This document shows positions 13,601 to 25,086 of a stretch of DNA of 64,000 bases, in pieces (the first letter of the stretch is position 1; every line of letters begins with the position of its first letter). Origin of the DNA: Eumeta japonica (Eukaryota; Arthropoda; Insecta; Lepidoptera; Psychidae); contig BGZK01002093.1 of the NCBI GenBank assembly GCA_005406025.1, forward strand, positions 16,003 through 80,002, written 5' to 3'. Under the pieces are notes generated by a model. The model was not told where the DNA came from. It worked only from the letters and a program-made list of their open reading frames with translations, and did not search any database. A program made the translations under genes and the position numbers.

Positions 13601-14770
13601 AAATACATTTGTTCAACGGGATGACAGTAATACATCAATTGCAGCTATCTAAACATGCAACGTTTGGTGAATTTGCTACAGTATTTTTAATTACGTTACA
13701 TCATTTTAAAAAGCCGAGAGTTACGCGGGTTGATATTGTATTTGATAGGTATGATGATCAAAGTATCAAGTATTTAGAAGCTGCATTAAGAGCCAAAATA
13801 TAAAAACATGTGAAATAGTTATTCAAGGACCCAATCTAAAATCCCTAAAAATATTTCAATATTTCTGTCAAGTGCAAAAAATAAGCTAGAATTAGTAAGA
13901 TTTCTGTGTCAAAATGTTTTACAGTACGTTTCACTTACAGATAATCAAGAATTAATTATTCCTGGCGGCTTTGACGATTTTTGTAAATGTTATAGTATTC
14001 AAGTTGGAAAAATTGTAGAAGTACCGGAATTATTAAACAATCACATTGAGGCTGAGACTCGAATTTTTTGTTACACTGCTTATAATATTCATTTGAATTT
14101 TAAATAATAATTCACAGTGTTGACACTGATGTTTTGTGCTAAGTACTTGTTATTGGTCACGCTTGAAAAGAAGTGGTTGTTCCGGACTATGGATGGAAAT
14201 TAATAATAAAAATCACGATTTCTTTCGTGTCAAAAGCAGCTGACTCTTTGAAGTACCCAGTTTATAAAATCTTACGTACTTTACACGCATTTACGGGTTG
14301 TGATACGATTAGTAAGATTGGCAAAAAAAAGTTTTAAAATGTAAAATAAAAATAAAAGAAAACCATGATGCTCTAGACCCTCTTAGAAATGGCTTACAAT
14401 TAAGTACAAAGGAGTTGAAAAACCTAAAACTATATATCTAAATATTTTGGGTAAAAAAGGTAAAACCGCGGATGAAGCCAGGCAAATATTTTTTTCACGT
14501 TGCTATGGCAGTAATATTAATTTATCAAAAATTCCATGCACATCAGACTCCTTGCATTTGCTTGCACTTAGGGCTTCTGCTCAAACATACGTTTGGTAAC
14601 AAGCTTAAAAACCCCAATATGAAACATTCGATTTTATTCGGTTCGGTTCCAAAAGAAAATGATACTTCGCTACCTTTATTTATAAACAAAAGCTCATTTC
14701 CAACTGATCTTAAGGAACCGTGCAATTGTAAGAAAGCTTGTAAAACCAAAGCATGTTATTGTAAAAAATA
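10640..14770 (+). pseudogene. Decayed ORF of the 6.5-kb element, uncharacterised transposon-associated protein
   Basis: Successive plus-strand segments in different frames read as one long protein. Near 10810-10990 there is a segment like VKYHKLCYRSYLCIPE followed by CVKIPDDIVNKAFEDLL. Further blocks are a TADKSKSAIVIMVNIP stretch near 11120-11170, VFDRYDDQSIKYL near 13735-13780, an HAFTGCDTISKIGKKKV block near 14286-14335, and a Cys cluster CNCKKACKTKACYCKK at 14721-14768. From memory this order (YHxxCY, late DRYxxxSIK, HAFTGCD, terminal Cys-rich C-x-C tail) is seen in large uncharacterised arthropod proteins associated with repeats. I do not know a catalytic assignment. Many stops and frameshifts show the copy is dead. 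Confidence 0.55.
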
Positions 14771-14934
14771 ATATTAGTTGCATACTTTTATGTGGTTGTG
14801 ATTCAGAAGAATGTAAGAATATAGTATATAAAATGACATAGATAATAAATAAATACTTGTTTTAAATCTTATTTCATTATTTCATACTTCTACATGTACA
14901 ATCTTTATTTAAAGAAATTATCTAATTTCTGTTT

Positions 14935-15611
14935 TAATGAAAAGAAGTAATATAAACCCATAAAAAGTAATTGTAATGAAATGTTTGCTTCGTCCTTAAA
15001 TAATTTTGTATATCTGATTTTAGAAAAAAATTGTTAAGAACAAATAGATAATTTCATTATTGATAACATTGCTCTTTAAAATTCTGATAAAATTGATAGT
15101 TTAAAGATAAATGATAAATAATGATTCAGGACACCGAGAGGCTGACGCATTGGATGAGTCAGAGAGAGAAGGCGATACTTAAAGCTAAGCGAGGAAACTT
15201 TCGAGCTCGCGGAATTAACGATTGAAACCAGTTATAAACAATTAAATTCTTGAAATCGTAAATAAGGATAAAAGAATTAAAAAATGTTATTCACATTTTT
15301 TAAATATATTTTCATGGGTCAAAAGTACCCAAATTTAAGATTTTCGATCCTTTAAAAATTCATATCTCGAAAAATATTTATTTTATCAAAATCATAGGAC
15401 CTTTTTAATTGCATTTCAACAAAGAATACAAAATAAATTGTCCGGTTAAAAATAAAATTTTTGCAATTGTTTAAACAACGTCGATTTAAACAATTTAACG
15501 CGGTTGCCTCATGGCAACATGCATTTATATCATAAGTAGGTAATTTGAAGAGAATCGCATAAAAAATTGATGTGGGAGTTTTCGGTACTCATGCGCCGAT
15601 TCCTCCTGGAC
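14935..15611 (-). repeat. Right terminal inverted repeat of the 6.5-kb element
   Basis: Mirror of 9106-9780. It ends in CCTCCTGGAC at 15611, about 130 bp upstream of exon 4 of receptor copy B. Confidence 0.85.
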
Positions 15612-16289
15612 TATTTGGTACATCATTAGTTCTGTGCTGTGAAGGAAAGAGTGTAATGCCGTTTTCATAACGATTATTATTTTCTTCAAATGCTCTTTAA
15701 GTAATCATATCAAATGCTACTAAGTCTGCATCTGATTGTAGGTGTATCTCGAAACGTTACCAAGAATGTATTACGTCTATGCGATGTCAGATTCTCGAAG
15801 ATGCGGGTATGCGGCTTGTTCACCGCGGACGCCGCTCTGCCACTGCGATTGATGAGCCTCATCGCAACCTACTGCATTGTGCTGCTGCAGTTTGCATTTT
15901 TATAAAATACTGAACGTTGTTGTATTGTGCAAACATCGCGTGTCATCACGTTAATCACTGCAGTAGTGCTTTTCCACAGATTTTGTCACGGACCAGATCG
16001 TTTCGGACACGTTCAGTTTTTGGTCTGATAATATATTTTTGCGAGTTGAGGTTCAGAGTCTTCTGCCGGGGGACGAAGTTCAAACTAATATAATATTAAG
16101 TTTGTCATCACAATAATGCTTTTAATTGCTAGCACCAGCACAATAAACTAGCTGACACTAGTGCAATTAGTGAAAAATAAAAACTAGTTCTAGTTTACAA
16201 ATTACTTCTAGTTCTTAAGCACTTATTATATTTCAATAGATGAATGTATGAATAAAACGCGCAAGGACTTTATTATTGTTTTATTTTTC

Positions 16290-17130
16290 CTTTATTATAA
16301 TTGGACACGTGGAACCTCGAACATACGTAAAATAAATTTAATTAAATTACATTCATGGAGTACAAAATCCAATGTTGCAAAATAATAATTTTGTTCTATT
16401 TTCGTAATTTGAAGAATTTTATGAAAAAATTTAAATCCAAACTGAAATAGGAAAAACTGGCCAAGAGCGAGTCGAACTCGCGCACCGAGGGTTCCGTACA
16501 AACCTGTAGGTACATCAGTAAAAGTTCACCCATCACGATAATCGAGTCATAGTTATGGTATTTTTATTGCAAAATGAAATCCATAACATTAAATGTGGAG
16601 AGTGTAAATTTAAAACAAAGGTCTCTTTATCATTTCAGTAATCCTTTATTTTATATTAACACATATAATTTATTATATAATCTAATTGAAATACCTACAC
16701 TAGCCTTCGCAGCAGTCTTGCAAAAGTTTTTATCAAAGTTATTTATTTACAAAGTTTTTATGCACTATTTAGAAATCTGGTTCAAAAATATTAATTAAGT
16801 ATTAAATTTGAACCAGATCTGTAAATGGTGACTGAAAAGGTAGGAATTGTACCACGTTGATCTTTGGAGTTCGTAAAACGTTTATGGATGAAAAATTCCA
16901 TTTTGGGGCTCCATTCGAAAATTGATATTGAAGTGTCCCACAACAATCAGACGAGAACATGAAGTATACCTATCGATGTTGCTGCCGTATATTGTTGTAT
17001 TTATGTATTCTATTGCAACACTAATTTGACGTTGTGATGACCTATATACAGTTGTCACTCTGATATTAAACATTTGAAAATGTTTAATGTCATTGTAAAC
17101 ATTCACAATGGCCGTTTGCAACGGCTAGGT
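16290..17130 (-). mobile_element. LINE remnant with endonuclease-like frame
   Basis: The minus-strand frame at 17121-16882 (79 codons) contains LIVVGHFNINF. This resembles the IVVGDFNI motif of apurinic-endonuclease domains in non-LTR retrotransposons. Nearby, 16455-16505 carries the GGCCAAGAGCGAGTCGAACTCGCGCACCGAGGGTTCCG segment that I recognise as a very abundant lepidopteran repeat. The two may belong to different elements. No intact ORF remains. Confidence 0.45.
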
Positions 17131-17289
17131 TACTTATATAATATCTTTTACATGATCCATCTGTCACGGCATCCTTAAGATTGCGACGTACATACGCGAC
17201 ACAATGTTGTCCCCTCCCCATACATAAAGATAAGCCGCGGTCAATGCGGTAACTAAAATTATGTTTATAATTTTTTTACACACCTTTAA

Positions 17290-18010
17290 GGCAATTAAGC
17301 TAAGTTTTTGATATCAATTTCAACTTGATACATCTACGGGTTCATGAGTAAAAGTATAATAAGTTTACAATTATTAAAAAAAAAACATGATGTAACTAAA
17401 AATTTATAGTTTTCGTAATTTTTCATTTATATGTACTATAAGACGTTGCTTCGTACCCAATTTCAAGATTATGAGTTAACGGTAAGTACCCTGTATGTTT
17501 TGATTCCCTTGCGAGTAGTTGCGAGTTTCAAAATATGTGGCTTAAATTGCTGTTTCTTTTGAATGCGTCGACATAGAAGTTTGATTTTGTTACAGCTTAA
17601 AGGTATTATAGACCTGAGTATTCGATATGAATTTCAATTTAATACCTCTACGAGTTCGTAAGGAAACGTGTAATAACTTTAAAATTATTACAAAAAAAAT
17701 TAATATATGACGTAACTAAAAATTTATGGTTTTCGCAATTTTTCCTTTATCTATGTCGTAAGGCCTTGCTTCGAACAAATTTCAAGATTCTGAGTTCACG
17801 GCAAGTACCCCGTAGGTTTTGATTCTCTTGCGCTAGTCGAAAATTTGCGGCATAAACGGCTGTATCTCTATATCTTTTGATTGCGTTTGCTTAGAAGTTT
17901 GATTTTTTCATAGCTATGTACAGAATTGTACTTTTCACAGCTCAGGACAGTAAACCTGAGTATTTGATATAAGTTTCAGGTTGATAACTCCACGCGTTCC
18001 TGAGAAAAAG
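17290..18010. repeat. Tandem duplication of about 320 bp (two copies plus a partial third)
   Basis: About 17290-17610 and about 17615-17930 share in order TTTCAA-TTGATA-CATCTACG, a run of A, GTAACTAAAAATTTATRGTTTTCG, a CTTGCTTCG block, TTTCAAGATT, and TTTTGATTC. A third, partial copy with the GTTCCTGAGAAAAAGGGTCTTG motif follows at about 17935-18020. The motif set resembles 3' sequences of lepidopteran LINE-type repeats. There is no coding signal. Confidence 0.65.
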
Positions 18011-18325
18011 GGTCTTGAAAAATGACGTAAACACCAAGTGAATTGCAGTAAAGATAGAATAAATATTTCAAGACTGTATTAAGTGAACATCCTTGATTTC
18101 TGGCTAACCACACGTTGATGCCATTCTAATCCCAAATTTATTCAACGAAATTTTTCGACAAGAACTCTCAATTGATAGCGATGCGGGGTCGATATATATG
18201 TAGACGGTGCTGATGGATGTAAAAGTAATACATATAACACATATAGTTACAGCATACAACCCGGTGCGGGTTTATACATAATTATAATAAAACAAACTAA
18301 CAACAGCGGCAGTGTAGTGAATATT

Positions 18326-18392
18326 ATGGTGTCACAGGGGATCGCGGTCCACGCTCCCGGGACGTCGGAAAGAACGAAGCCGGGGCGGAGAG
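18326..18392 (+). other. Orphan exon-like segment with strong splice donor
   Basis: A GC-rich island (about 18330-18392) in AT-rich DNA begins with ATG at 18326, reads 22 codons (MVSQGIAVHAPGTSER...) and ends AGAG|GTAAGTTT. It could be the first coding exon of a gene whose remainder I cannot find, or the 5' part of a transposon. No downstream partner exon was recognised in the window. Confidence 0.25.
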
Positions 18393-19564
18393 GTAAGTTT
18401 CGTCTTGCTAACTGACAATTTTTCCTTTTGGCCCGGGACGCAATAAAGCATTATCTACGTAAAATTTAATGTCCGATTTCGCCAGTATTGCTAGTGGCGA
18501 CAGGTCAATTAGATTAACTAATGCCAACTGTTATCACTAATGTGGTTATAACTCTGGGATTCACGGGATAAAGAGCTAAGATAAAAAATCATGGGCATAT
18601 TTGCATCTAATTCGCTTCAAACCTTTTTCATTTGAAAGTTATGACAAGAATAACCACTCGGCCATTCCCACAGTCATATAAATATCCAAAATAATAAATA
18701 TTCGTTTGTCAAATGACATCAATTTTAAGAGTTCACTATTGAAGGGCACCGGATTGGATAGCGTAACGATATTCATATACAGTATTTGTTCTAGTTTGAT
18801 ATTAGAAGATAAGACATGTTGAGGAAGTTCAAATTTTTACCTCTTAACTGCTAGTAAATAATGCAAAAGTCTCTATTAACAATTTTGAGCGAATTAAATT
18901 TTGACAATTTAAGCGGTGTCATTATGAACGATGTTCCATTACGAGAATAAAACGAATTTCATTATAGCCTTAGATCATAAATATTTGGTGATAAATTAGC
19001 CGGTGGCGTTATGTCTACGGGCCTTATCGATCGTAATACAGAGAATGTCAAACATAAGGACTCGGTTTGATTAGTGTATGATTAACAATTCATATGATCA
19101 TTCATTGGTAGTGCTATTATATTTATATAGACAGCGTGTCTTTTAATTTACGTATACCAAAATTTTATCATGAATACATTTATGTAAATGTTTCGGTATC
19201 TACCTGTCCTTTTATTTGTGCGTAATTTCCTATGTACTATCGCGTACCGTTTGGCCAGAAAATAAAATGAAAATGTTTTTGTTTTTAAATAAAAAACAAT
19301 TAAACATATTTGGGATTACATATGGTAGTAAATTACATAAAAGTTATGCGGCCTACATGCTTATATACGAGAACATTCTTTCTATTTAAGTTTGAACATT
19401 TGAATATTGGGAAACTCAGGAAATAAAAAAGCGAAAAGATAAGCGATACGGACTCCGCACATAATCTAGTAAAGTAAAGAAGTTAATATTTGAATGAAGT
19501 AAAATAAACATTAATGGTAATGGTTTATGACAAGGTTGTAAGAACCTTGTCATATAGATCACTT
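18393..19564. other. Gene-free AT-rich stretch
   Basis: I see no reading frame with family motifs. The only distinct structure is the hairpin at 19526-19554 near its right end, next to the inner inverted repeat. Confidence 0.45.
19526..19554. repeat. Perfect 12-bp stem hairpin at inner-arm edge
   Basis: TATGACAAGGTT and AACCTTGTCATA are exact reverse complements around the 5-nt loop GTAAG. It lies within about 15-40 bp of where similarity to the inner right arm starts, near 19565. Confidence 0.85.
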
Positions 19565-21179
19565 GTAATTTAATTTAGTTACACCTTAAATTACAGGTAA
19601 ATTAAAAACACTGTTAAATGGAAAACTTTCAGAAAGCAAAATAAAGCAAACGCACAAATCATACCTTTATGTGAATAACTTAATAATTAATAAGTAATAA
19701 TTAATAAATTCAATAAGTTTTTTATTGATGACGCGAATAATTTATGATTTTCCAAAATGGATTTTGAAAATTGAGTGGAACAATAATAAATTTTCTTTCG
19801 AAACAGATTACCTCAGAAATTTCTATTAACATTATAAAGGGCATTGAGTGGAGCATAATAACTAACATTGGAACGACATTTTGAAAACTATCTATTTAAT
19901 TACGAAATAAGCACTGTATAATAAATTTATAGGACACCGAGTTAAATGTCAAACAAAATTAGGGAAAACAAATAAATTCATTAAGAGAAGTATTAAACTG
20001 AAAAATATGGCTTAAAAAGAGTAAAATACATTTAAAATTAACACAATCATATAAAGTGTAATTGGAGTGAAAAGACGTCGAGTGGAATGTGTCTTCAATA
20101 TTAATAGGTATGAATTATATCTACTTGAAAAATCATGTTCAGTTTTCGAATACGAATCAGAATTGATATAGAAATCATTACTAATATGACTGCGAAATTG
20201 ACTTATTATTATTGCCTTTCTATGCATATTCTTCACTTGCAAATTTAAAAGGCATTAATTATTAAACTAATCGGCCCAAAATGCCTTAGAACTTAATTAG
20301 TTTCATTTGGATGTTTTAAATAAAGACTAATACCTGAGCTAGTTACTGTGAATCCTCCATCGTCATTTGTTGTTTGAATGCTGAGAAATGAAAATATTTT
20401 TTCTAGAATTGCTATGTTTAAGAATAAAATATAAGTCTAGTCTATGGAAAAATGTCAGATGAAGACCAGTCGAAGAAGAAGAATTAATAACCTGGCTGGG
20501 AAGGTTTAGGGAATGCATCCAGTCAACAGGGAATTTTACAGGAAGTATTCAATTCTACGACAGACAGAAGAAGCGAATGAATCTCAAGACATTCATTTTT
20601 GCTAACAAAGTTGAGCTCTACCTGATGAATGGTATTCTTATATTTATATACATCTGATGTACTTGCCAACTCAGTTCTAACGAGTTCCATATTCGTTCTA
20701 ATATATGCTTAATACCCGATATGTGCTACATATAAATTTATATTTAAAAACTTTAGATTACATATGGGTTAAGAAAGAGAACAAGTTGTGTGCGTTATTA
20801 ACACACGAGAAAAAGCACTGCTGCCTCCATAGTGTTTGAATTTTTCCTACCTACTTATCATGCTTGACCATTGTATCAGTTCCTGTGGTTATTTATGACC
20901 GTATCCTATCATTAATTTTCTTATGTACACATCTCTATACGCAACGTGATTAGTTAACAATCGTGCATTTCTATGACACGCTGTCACCTCGCACGCATTC
21001 ACAGATCGGAGACGTTTTAAACGCCTATATTACATATTATGTATACAGGACAGAATCGAACATGTACGTTTTCGCAAATATTAATAATCTCCTTTTTTAG
21101 AACAACTTTAACAAAATAACAATAACAGAAATGCATAAAAATATACTTATTAATAATATAGACACAACCCTACTAATTG

Positions 21180-21379
21180 TTAGCTCAGACTCCAACGCGA
21201 TCGCCGTGCCATGAGACCGTGCACCGCACGCCGAGTAGTGTGCCCCGCGCCGAACAGCGTGCCTGGGCAGGTGACGAACTCGGATTCTGCCTCGCGCGCG
21301 AGCTATGAGATGTATTATTTTTAAAGACTTTATCTAGTCACTTACCTACAAATGACATTTCGACAGCAGTAAAACGCAT
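21180..21379 (-). other. Conserved GC-rich block with possible two-exon mini-ORF (left copy)
   Basis: On the minus strand, ATG at 21379 opens 34 nt ending TGTAG|GTAAGTGA. After 83 bp the site CTGCCCAG| precedes an 83-nt GC-rich segment ending at TAA (21180). Joined, it would encode 38 residues (MRFTAVEMSFVG...). The right copy (38507-38706) preserves start, both splice sites, intron length and stop. No homology is recognised, so coding status is speculative. Confidence 0.2.
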
Positions 21380-21936
21380 TGTTATTTAAATACTTAAATA
21401 TTAATCGCACACAATCTTAGTTTCAAAAACGTCAATATCGCAAACGTAACGTTTATACTTTAACTGTAATCTAACGTACTCTTTGAAAAAGTCTCTATTT
21501 TAAAAAACAGCGGATAAATAAAGTACTTAATTTGCATGGAAGAAAATCAATGTTTGCACTTGGCGATATGTCGCGATATACTGCCCTGCCCACCGCACCG
21601 CCGTCGCCACGACCCCAGCTCTTAGTTGAGGACGCGGGCACGACGGGACGGTGTAAGTCTTGGTCGTCATCATCGCCAAAGATGTAAAATGGTTAATTTT
21701 TGCTACAGAATCAAGCTATATTTCTCGTAAACGGCTACTTCAATGACTATTGTTACTTTTACAAAGTTCTTTGTTCTAAAAAAGAAGGAGATGATAAATA
21801 TTTCCGAAACGACGCATTATCGATTCCATACTATATAGGATGAAAATTGTTTTTTGGTTTCTGCAGCACGTAAAAAATATTGAACGTATGAAGTTTTAAT
21901 TATTCATTATTTAATTTTATCGTATTATATGTTATC

Positions 21937-21975
21937 GTATTTAACACTTATAACACTGTTATAAGTGTTAAATAC
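21937..21975. repeat. Perfect 18-bp stem hairpin
   Basis: GTATTTAACACTTATAAC is followed by the loop ACT and then its exact reverse complement. Only the right half (21958-21975) continues into sequence shared with the inner right arm near 38050-38090. The left half abuts left-arm-specific DNA. Confidence 0.9.
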
Positions 21976-22260
21976 CTCTAAATCTATCACAATGATATAC
22001 ACGATGACGACAATTTATCAAATAATTTGTTATAATTATTAATGCTTGAAATCAAAAACAATATTGTTGCAGTGTTAGTAACATTATTTCTGTGACCTCT
22101 ATTTTTATTGTCACTATAACTGTTATTGTAATGAGTTGTCTCAAGTATATTTGCACAACTACGTAAAAAAAAAAAATATCCAAAGTGAACAGTATACAGC
22201 TGCATAAATGAGAACTAAAAATATTTAGAAAGAAGAAAAAAATATAAAAGATTCCTGAAC

Positions 22261-25086
22261 ATTTTGGAAGATTAGTCTCCGATTTTTAAATTGATTTTTA
22301 TGTTTCTGTATGTGGCTTTTAATTCAATATTGAAAACTGTTATTTGCCTGCACGACCTTCGAATAGACGGAGTCATATTTCTTCCAACAAAGGATGTCAT
22401 AAATAAATAAGTCATAAATAAACCATTTTACATGGGGTTTTCCTAAACATAATTTATCAACATACGGGTAATGTTTCTTGAAATTTCTTGTAAGGACTGA
22501 CCTTGATTATTATTTATAGCTATTTCGTCAAACTTTTATCACATAATTACCATTGTTTTTCAGTTAAAAGTGTATCACATTAATACATTAAAATAGCAAA
22601 TGAGTTTGTGTGACGATGAAAAACTCAATCGACACATGTCTTTTTCAAAGTGAATAGTTGAAGTTGACAGTGATGAAATGAACAGATAAAGCCTCTCGAA
22701 GTGAAAAAGCGAACTCATTGGACAGCCCCAATAGCATTGTTTAATATATTTTTAAAATAAATCTTGAACTCTTTCTACTCATTTCTTTCGTCTGTTCATA
22801 ATTTTGTGCAATCAAATTAAATCCGTGTAAAACATAAACGCGTTTGGACATATTTTTCTTACTATGATTACGCTTTCAATTTAACGATTTATTATATCTA
22901 CTTTTATTCTTCGGAGTGAATCGGTGGGTATATGGTGCTTTTGTTTTACATTGACCCTTTAAAACTTTTTGACAATAAACTGAACTAAAAATTAACTATC
23001 TCTTAAAAAAGTCATTTTTATTTAACTTGAAAATAATTTTTCAAATAAAATTCGGGTAATATTTCCAACTTTTCTTTCCCTAATATTTTTATTCGGACTT
23101 TTACAGATATTTAAAAAAATTAATTAACCAAAGCAATCTAACTGTTCGCAGGCGATATCAAGTGAGTTTTAATTATATAGAATATTCATCGTTTGTGTCC
23201 TTAATCCTTCTTTGTTATATTTCTGTATTCATTGTATTTATACTTCCGTTAGAATCTGTGTTCGTTTTTGACCCTCTGCTAATTATGTCGACGCTAATTT
23301 CAAGTTATTTGCTTTAAACAGTCAACAAGCCCCAATACTCGATAATCTCCAACTCGTGCTGAATCAGCACAGGAACTCAAGGTTTAACGCCTATTGTAAC
23401 GGAATCCTATATGGCCTACATACGGTATGGCGTACATTACTGTTTTACTGTTTGATTATACATGTGTGCTTTAGCACACTTGATCGTCTAGTCGATTAAT
23501 TTAATCAAATTATGTAGCGCGGAACAGTCTGGTTTTGAATCGGACAGAAGTTCGACTCTTACAGGGTTCACGATTTGAACCTAGATTTTATCGGATTGTT
23601 GCGAAACTCCACGGGCTGATGTTTCGTTTCACGTGCTTTCACGTTCTACAAAAAATTGAGGTGTTTGCTCTCTTCCCGTGCTTACAGAGTCAGGGTGTTT
23701 TCCATTAGCTCAGTACGTTGTACCAAAATCAGTCTGCAGTAGCGACCATTAGGTATTTAGAGCGACCGCAGTCTAGCTATGTTGAGTTTTGGGGTTCGGT
23801 GGCATATTTTTGTGCGGCCATGTAATTAGCGTTTATCGGCACTGTGGGCTCTCCAATCCATAAGACACAAACAATTAAAATTTGTGTGCTCTAATGTCAA
23901 TTATAAAGAAGAAAAATACATATACCCAAATTTCTGGGTTTTCTAGAGTTTCAGTCACATTGAAAATGTATGTACAAAATAAAGTCATATACTCGGTACT
24001 ACTCAAGCATCGCAACTTCAGAATAAACGTCTTTAGCATTAGGGCTATCAATGTAGAAGCTCAGTATGAGACTATTTATATTATAGTCAAATAAAACATT
24101 AGATCATCAAACTATCAGTTAGTATTAACTCATGTCTCAAATGACACAAACAATATCACATGAAATATCAATCCCATTAAAATCAACCACACTTACGATC
24201 AAACTTTCTAAGTGCGCTTGAGCACTCTGATTCGTTCACACACGTATTAGAATGCCAAACGTATTTTGTCCAAGTAATTAAATCTTAAAATTAAAATGAA
24301 ATAGGAAAATAACAAATTTTATAAGATGTAGAGTGAAGTAAAATAATATTACTTTTTATTATAATTATCAGTATTAAAATTAAATTACAGAAAGGAAATA
24401 AATTAAATTAAATGTGAGTAGTTAAATATTATAGTTAAGCATTTGAATTATCAGTATTATTTTCGTGTTGTGTAAGATCTTCTATGTTTAAACCGTACTT
24501 ATTTTAGCGATTATTTATTGCGTGACTTTATTAAAATGTTTAATTTTTTTGTACCAGAACCACCTCCAGAGATAGGAGTTCGAAACGAAACGCGTTAGTC
24601 GAACTAAAGACGTCCGAAACAAAAGACTGTTTTTTTTTTATTATTTCCAACGGCACAAGCTTGTTAAAAGAATGAATTACACTGCCTTTCTATGAACTCG
24701 AAATATATCTTAGTATTTTTATTTGTAGACCTAAGAATTCGTTATTCGTCATTATTCATATTTTAATGATTGGAAGAACCCAAACTTTAGAATTGGCCGT
24801 TACAGCACAATACAGTAAATAAACTGATAGAGGGCGATGTTATTTCATAAGATTGACTTGGTATAACCAAAGAAAGAAATCTTCCCTTTTAGTATATTTT
24901 CGATGCATGTGCATCGTTTGATGCACAAGTCCATGAGAATATGTGCGAGCACGCACACATTCTCATGGACGAGTGTGTTTTAATTACTACTAAATTGTTG
25001 AAGCTCTAGTTGTCTACAGTTTTTTGAACGATCGGTTTGTGTTAGTTACTTCAGAAGATACAATTGCATTCGCTTAAAAAACCATT
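22261..25086. other. Gene-free stretch upstream of receptor copy C
   Basis: Only short frames without motifs are present. It contains the inverted repeat at 24929-24970 and a small palindrome at 24901-24916. A GC-richer part (about 23330-23870) may be a degraded transposon but I cannot classify it. Confidence 0.45.
24929..24970. repeat. 19-bp stem hairpin upstream of copy C
   Basis: GTCCATGAGAATATGTGCG pairs with the segment ending at 24970 with one mismatch and a 4-nt loop. A smaller palindrome (CGATGCA-TG-TGCATCG, 24901-24916) is adjacent. Confidence 0.85.

Larger units (their letters stand above)
9106..15611 (+). mobile_element. 6.5-kb DNA-transposon-like element with very long TIRs
   Basis: The left end (GTCCAGGAGGAATCG...) and the right end are inverted repeats extending about 670 bp (9106-9780 and about 14935-15611). 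The interior encodes a decayed Cys-rich protein. A TA dinucleotide flanks both ends (9104-9105 and 15612-15613) and could be the target-site duplication. Because the TIR plus TA reads TAGTCC...GGACTA, the TA could equally be part of the TIR. The element interrupts intron 3 of receptor copy B without touching its splice sites. The long TIRs and uncharacterised protein do not match a superfamily I can name. Confidence 0.8.
6460..15905 (+). pseudogene. Gustatory receptor, copy B: full-length but frameshifted
   Basis: Four exons align with the intact paralogues: exon 1 6460-7184, exon 2 7259-7339, exon 3 8906-9077, exon 4 15742-15905. All splice sites are GT/AG and phases match the family (0, 0, 1). 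Exon 1 starts MSQSNEFLLNNAL and reads well to residue 81, where a lost T in the CCTTT run near 6701 creates TGA (6703-6705). A 2-nt deletion near 6750 and a 1-nt deletion near 6782 follow. The frame then resumes from MQSVDIKL to the donor. Exons 2-4 are undamaged and end in TYCIVLLQFAFL. Intron 3 has been expanded to 6.66 kb by the transposon at 9106-15611, which sits 28 bp after exon 3. An AATAAA follows at 16142-16147. The 3' flank resembles that of copy F, so B and F look like direct duplicates. Three frameshifts within about 85 bp argue for a pseudogene. Local assembly error is the alternative. Confidence 0.85.
19565..22260. repeat. Inner inverted repeat, left arm
   Basis: The reverse complement of about 37790-40290 matches throughout. 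By eye the central stretch (about 20650-21310) differs at only a few percent of positions, clearly more similar than the outer arms. The left arm has about 500 bp (about 21450-21957) that the right arm does not match. There is no recognisable gene, but it includes a GC-rich block at 21180-21310. Confidence 0.85.

Noticed and set aside
20012..20242. 74-76 codon frame conserved without gaps in both inner arms (also 39677-39901), possibly a small gene
   Set aside because: About 24 base differences produce about 19 amino-acid changes, so there is no sign of purifying selection. It is an AT-rich frame carried along by the recent duplication.
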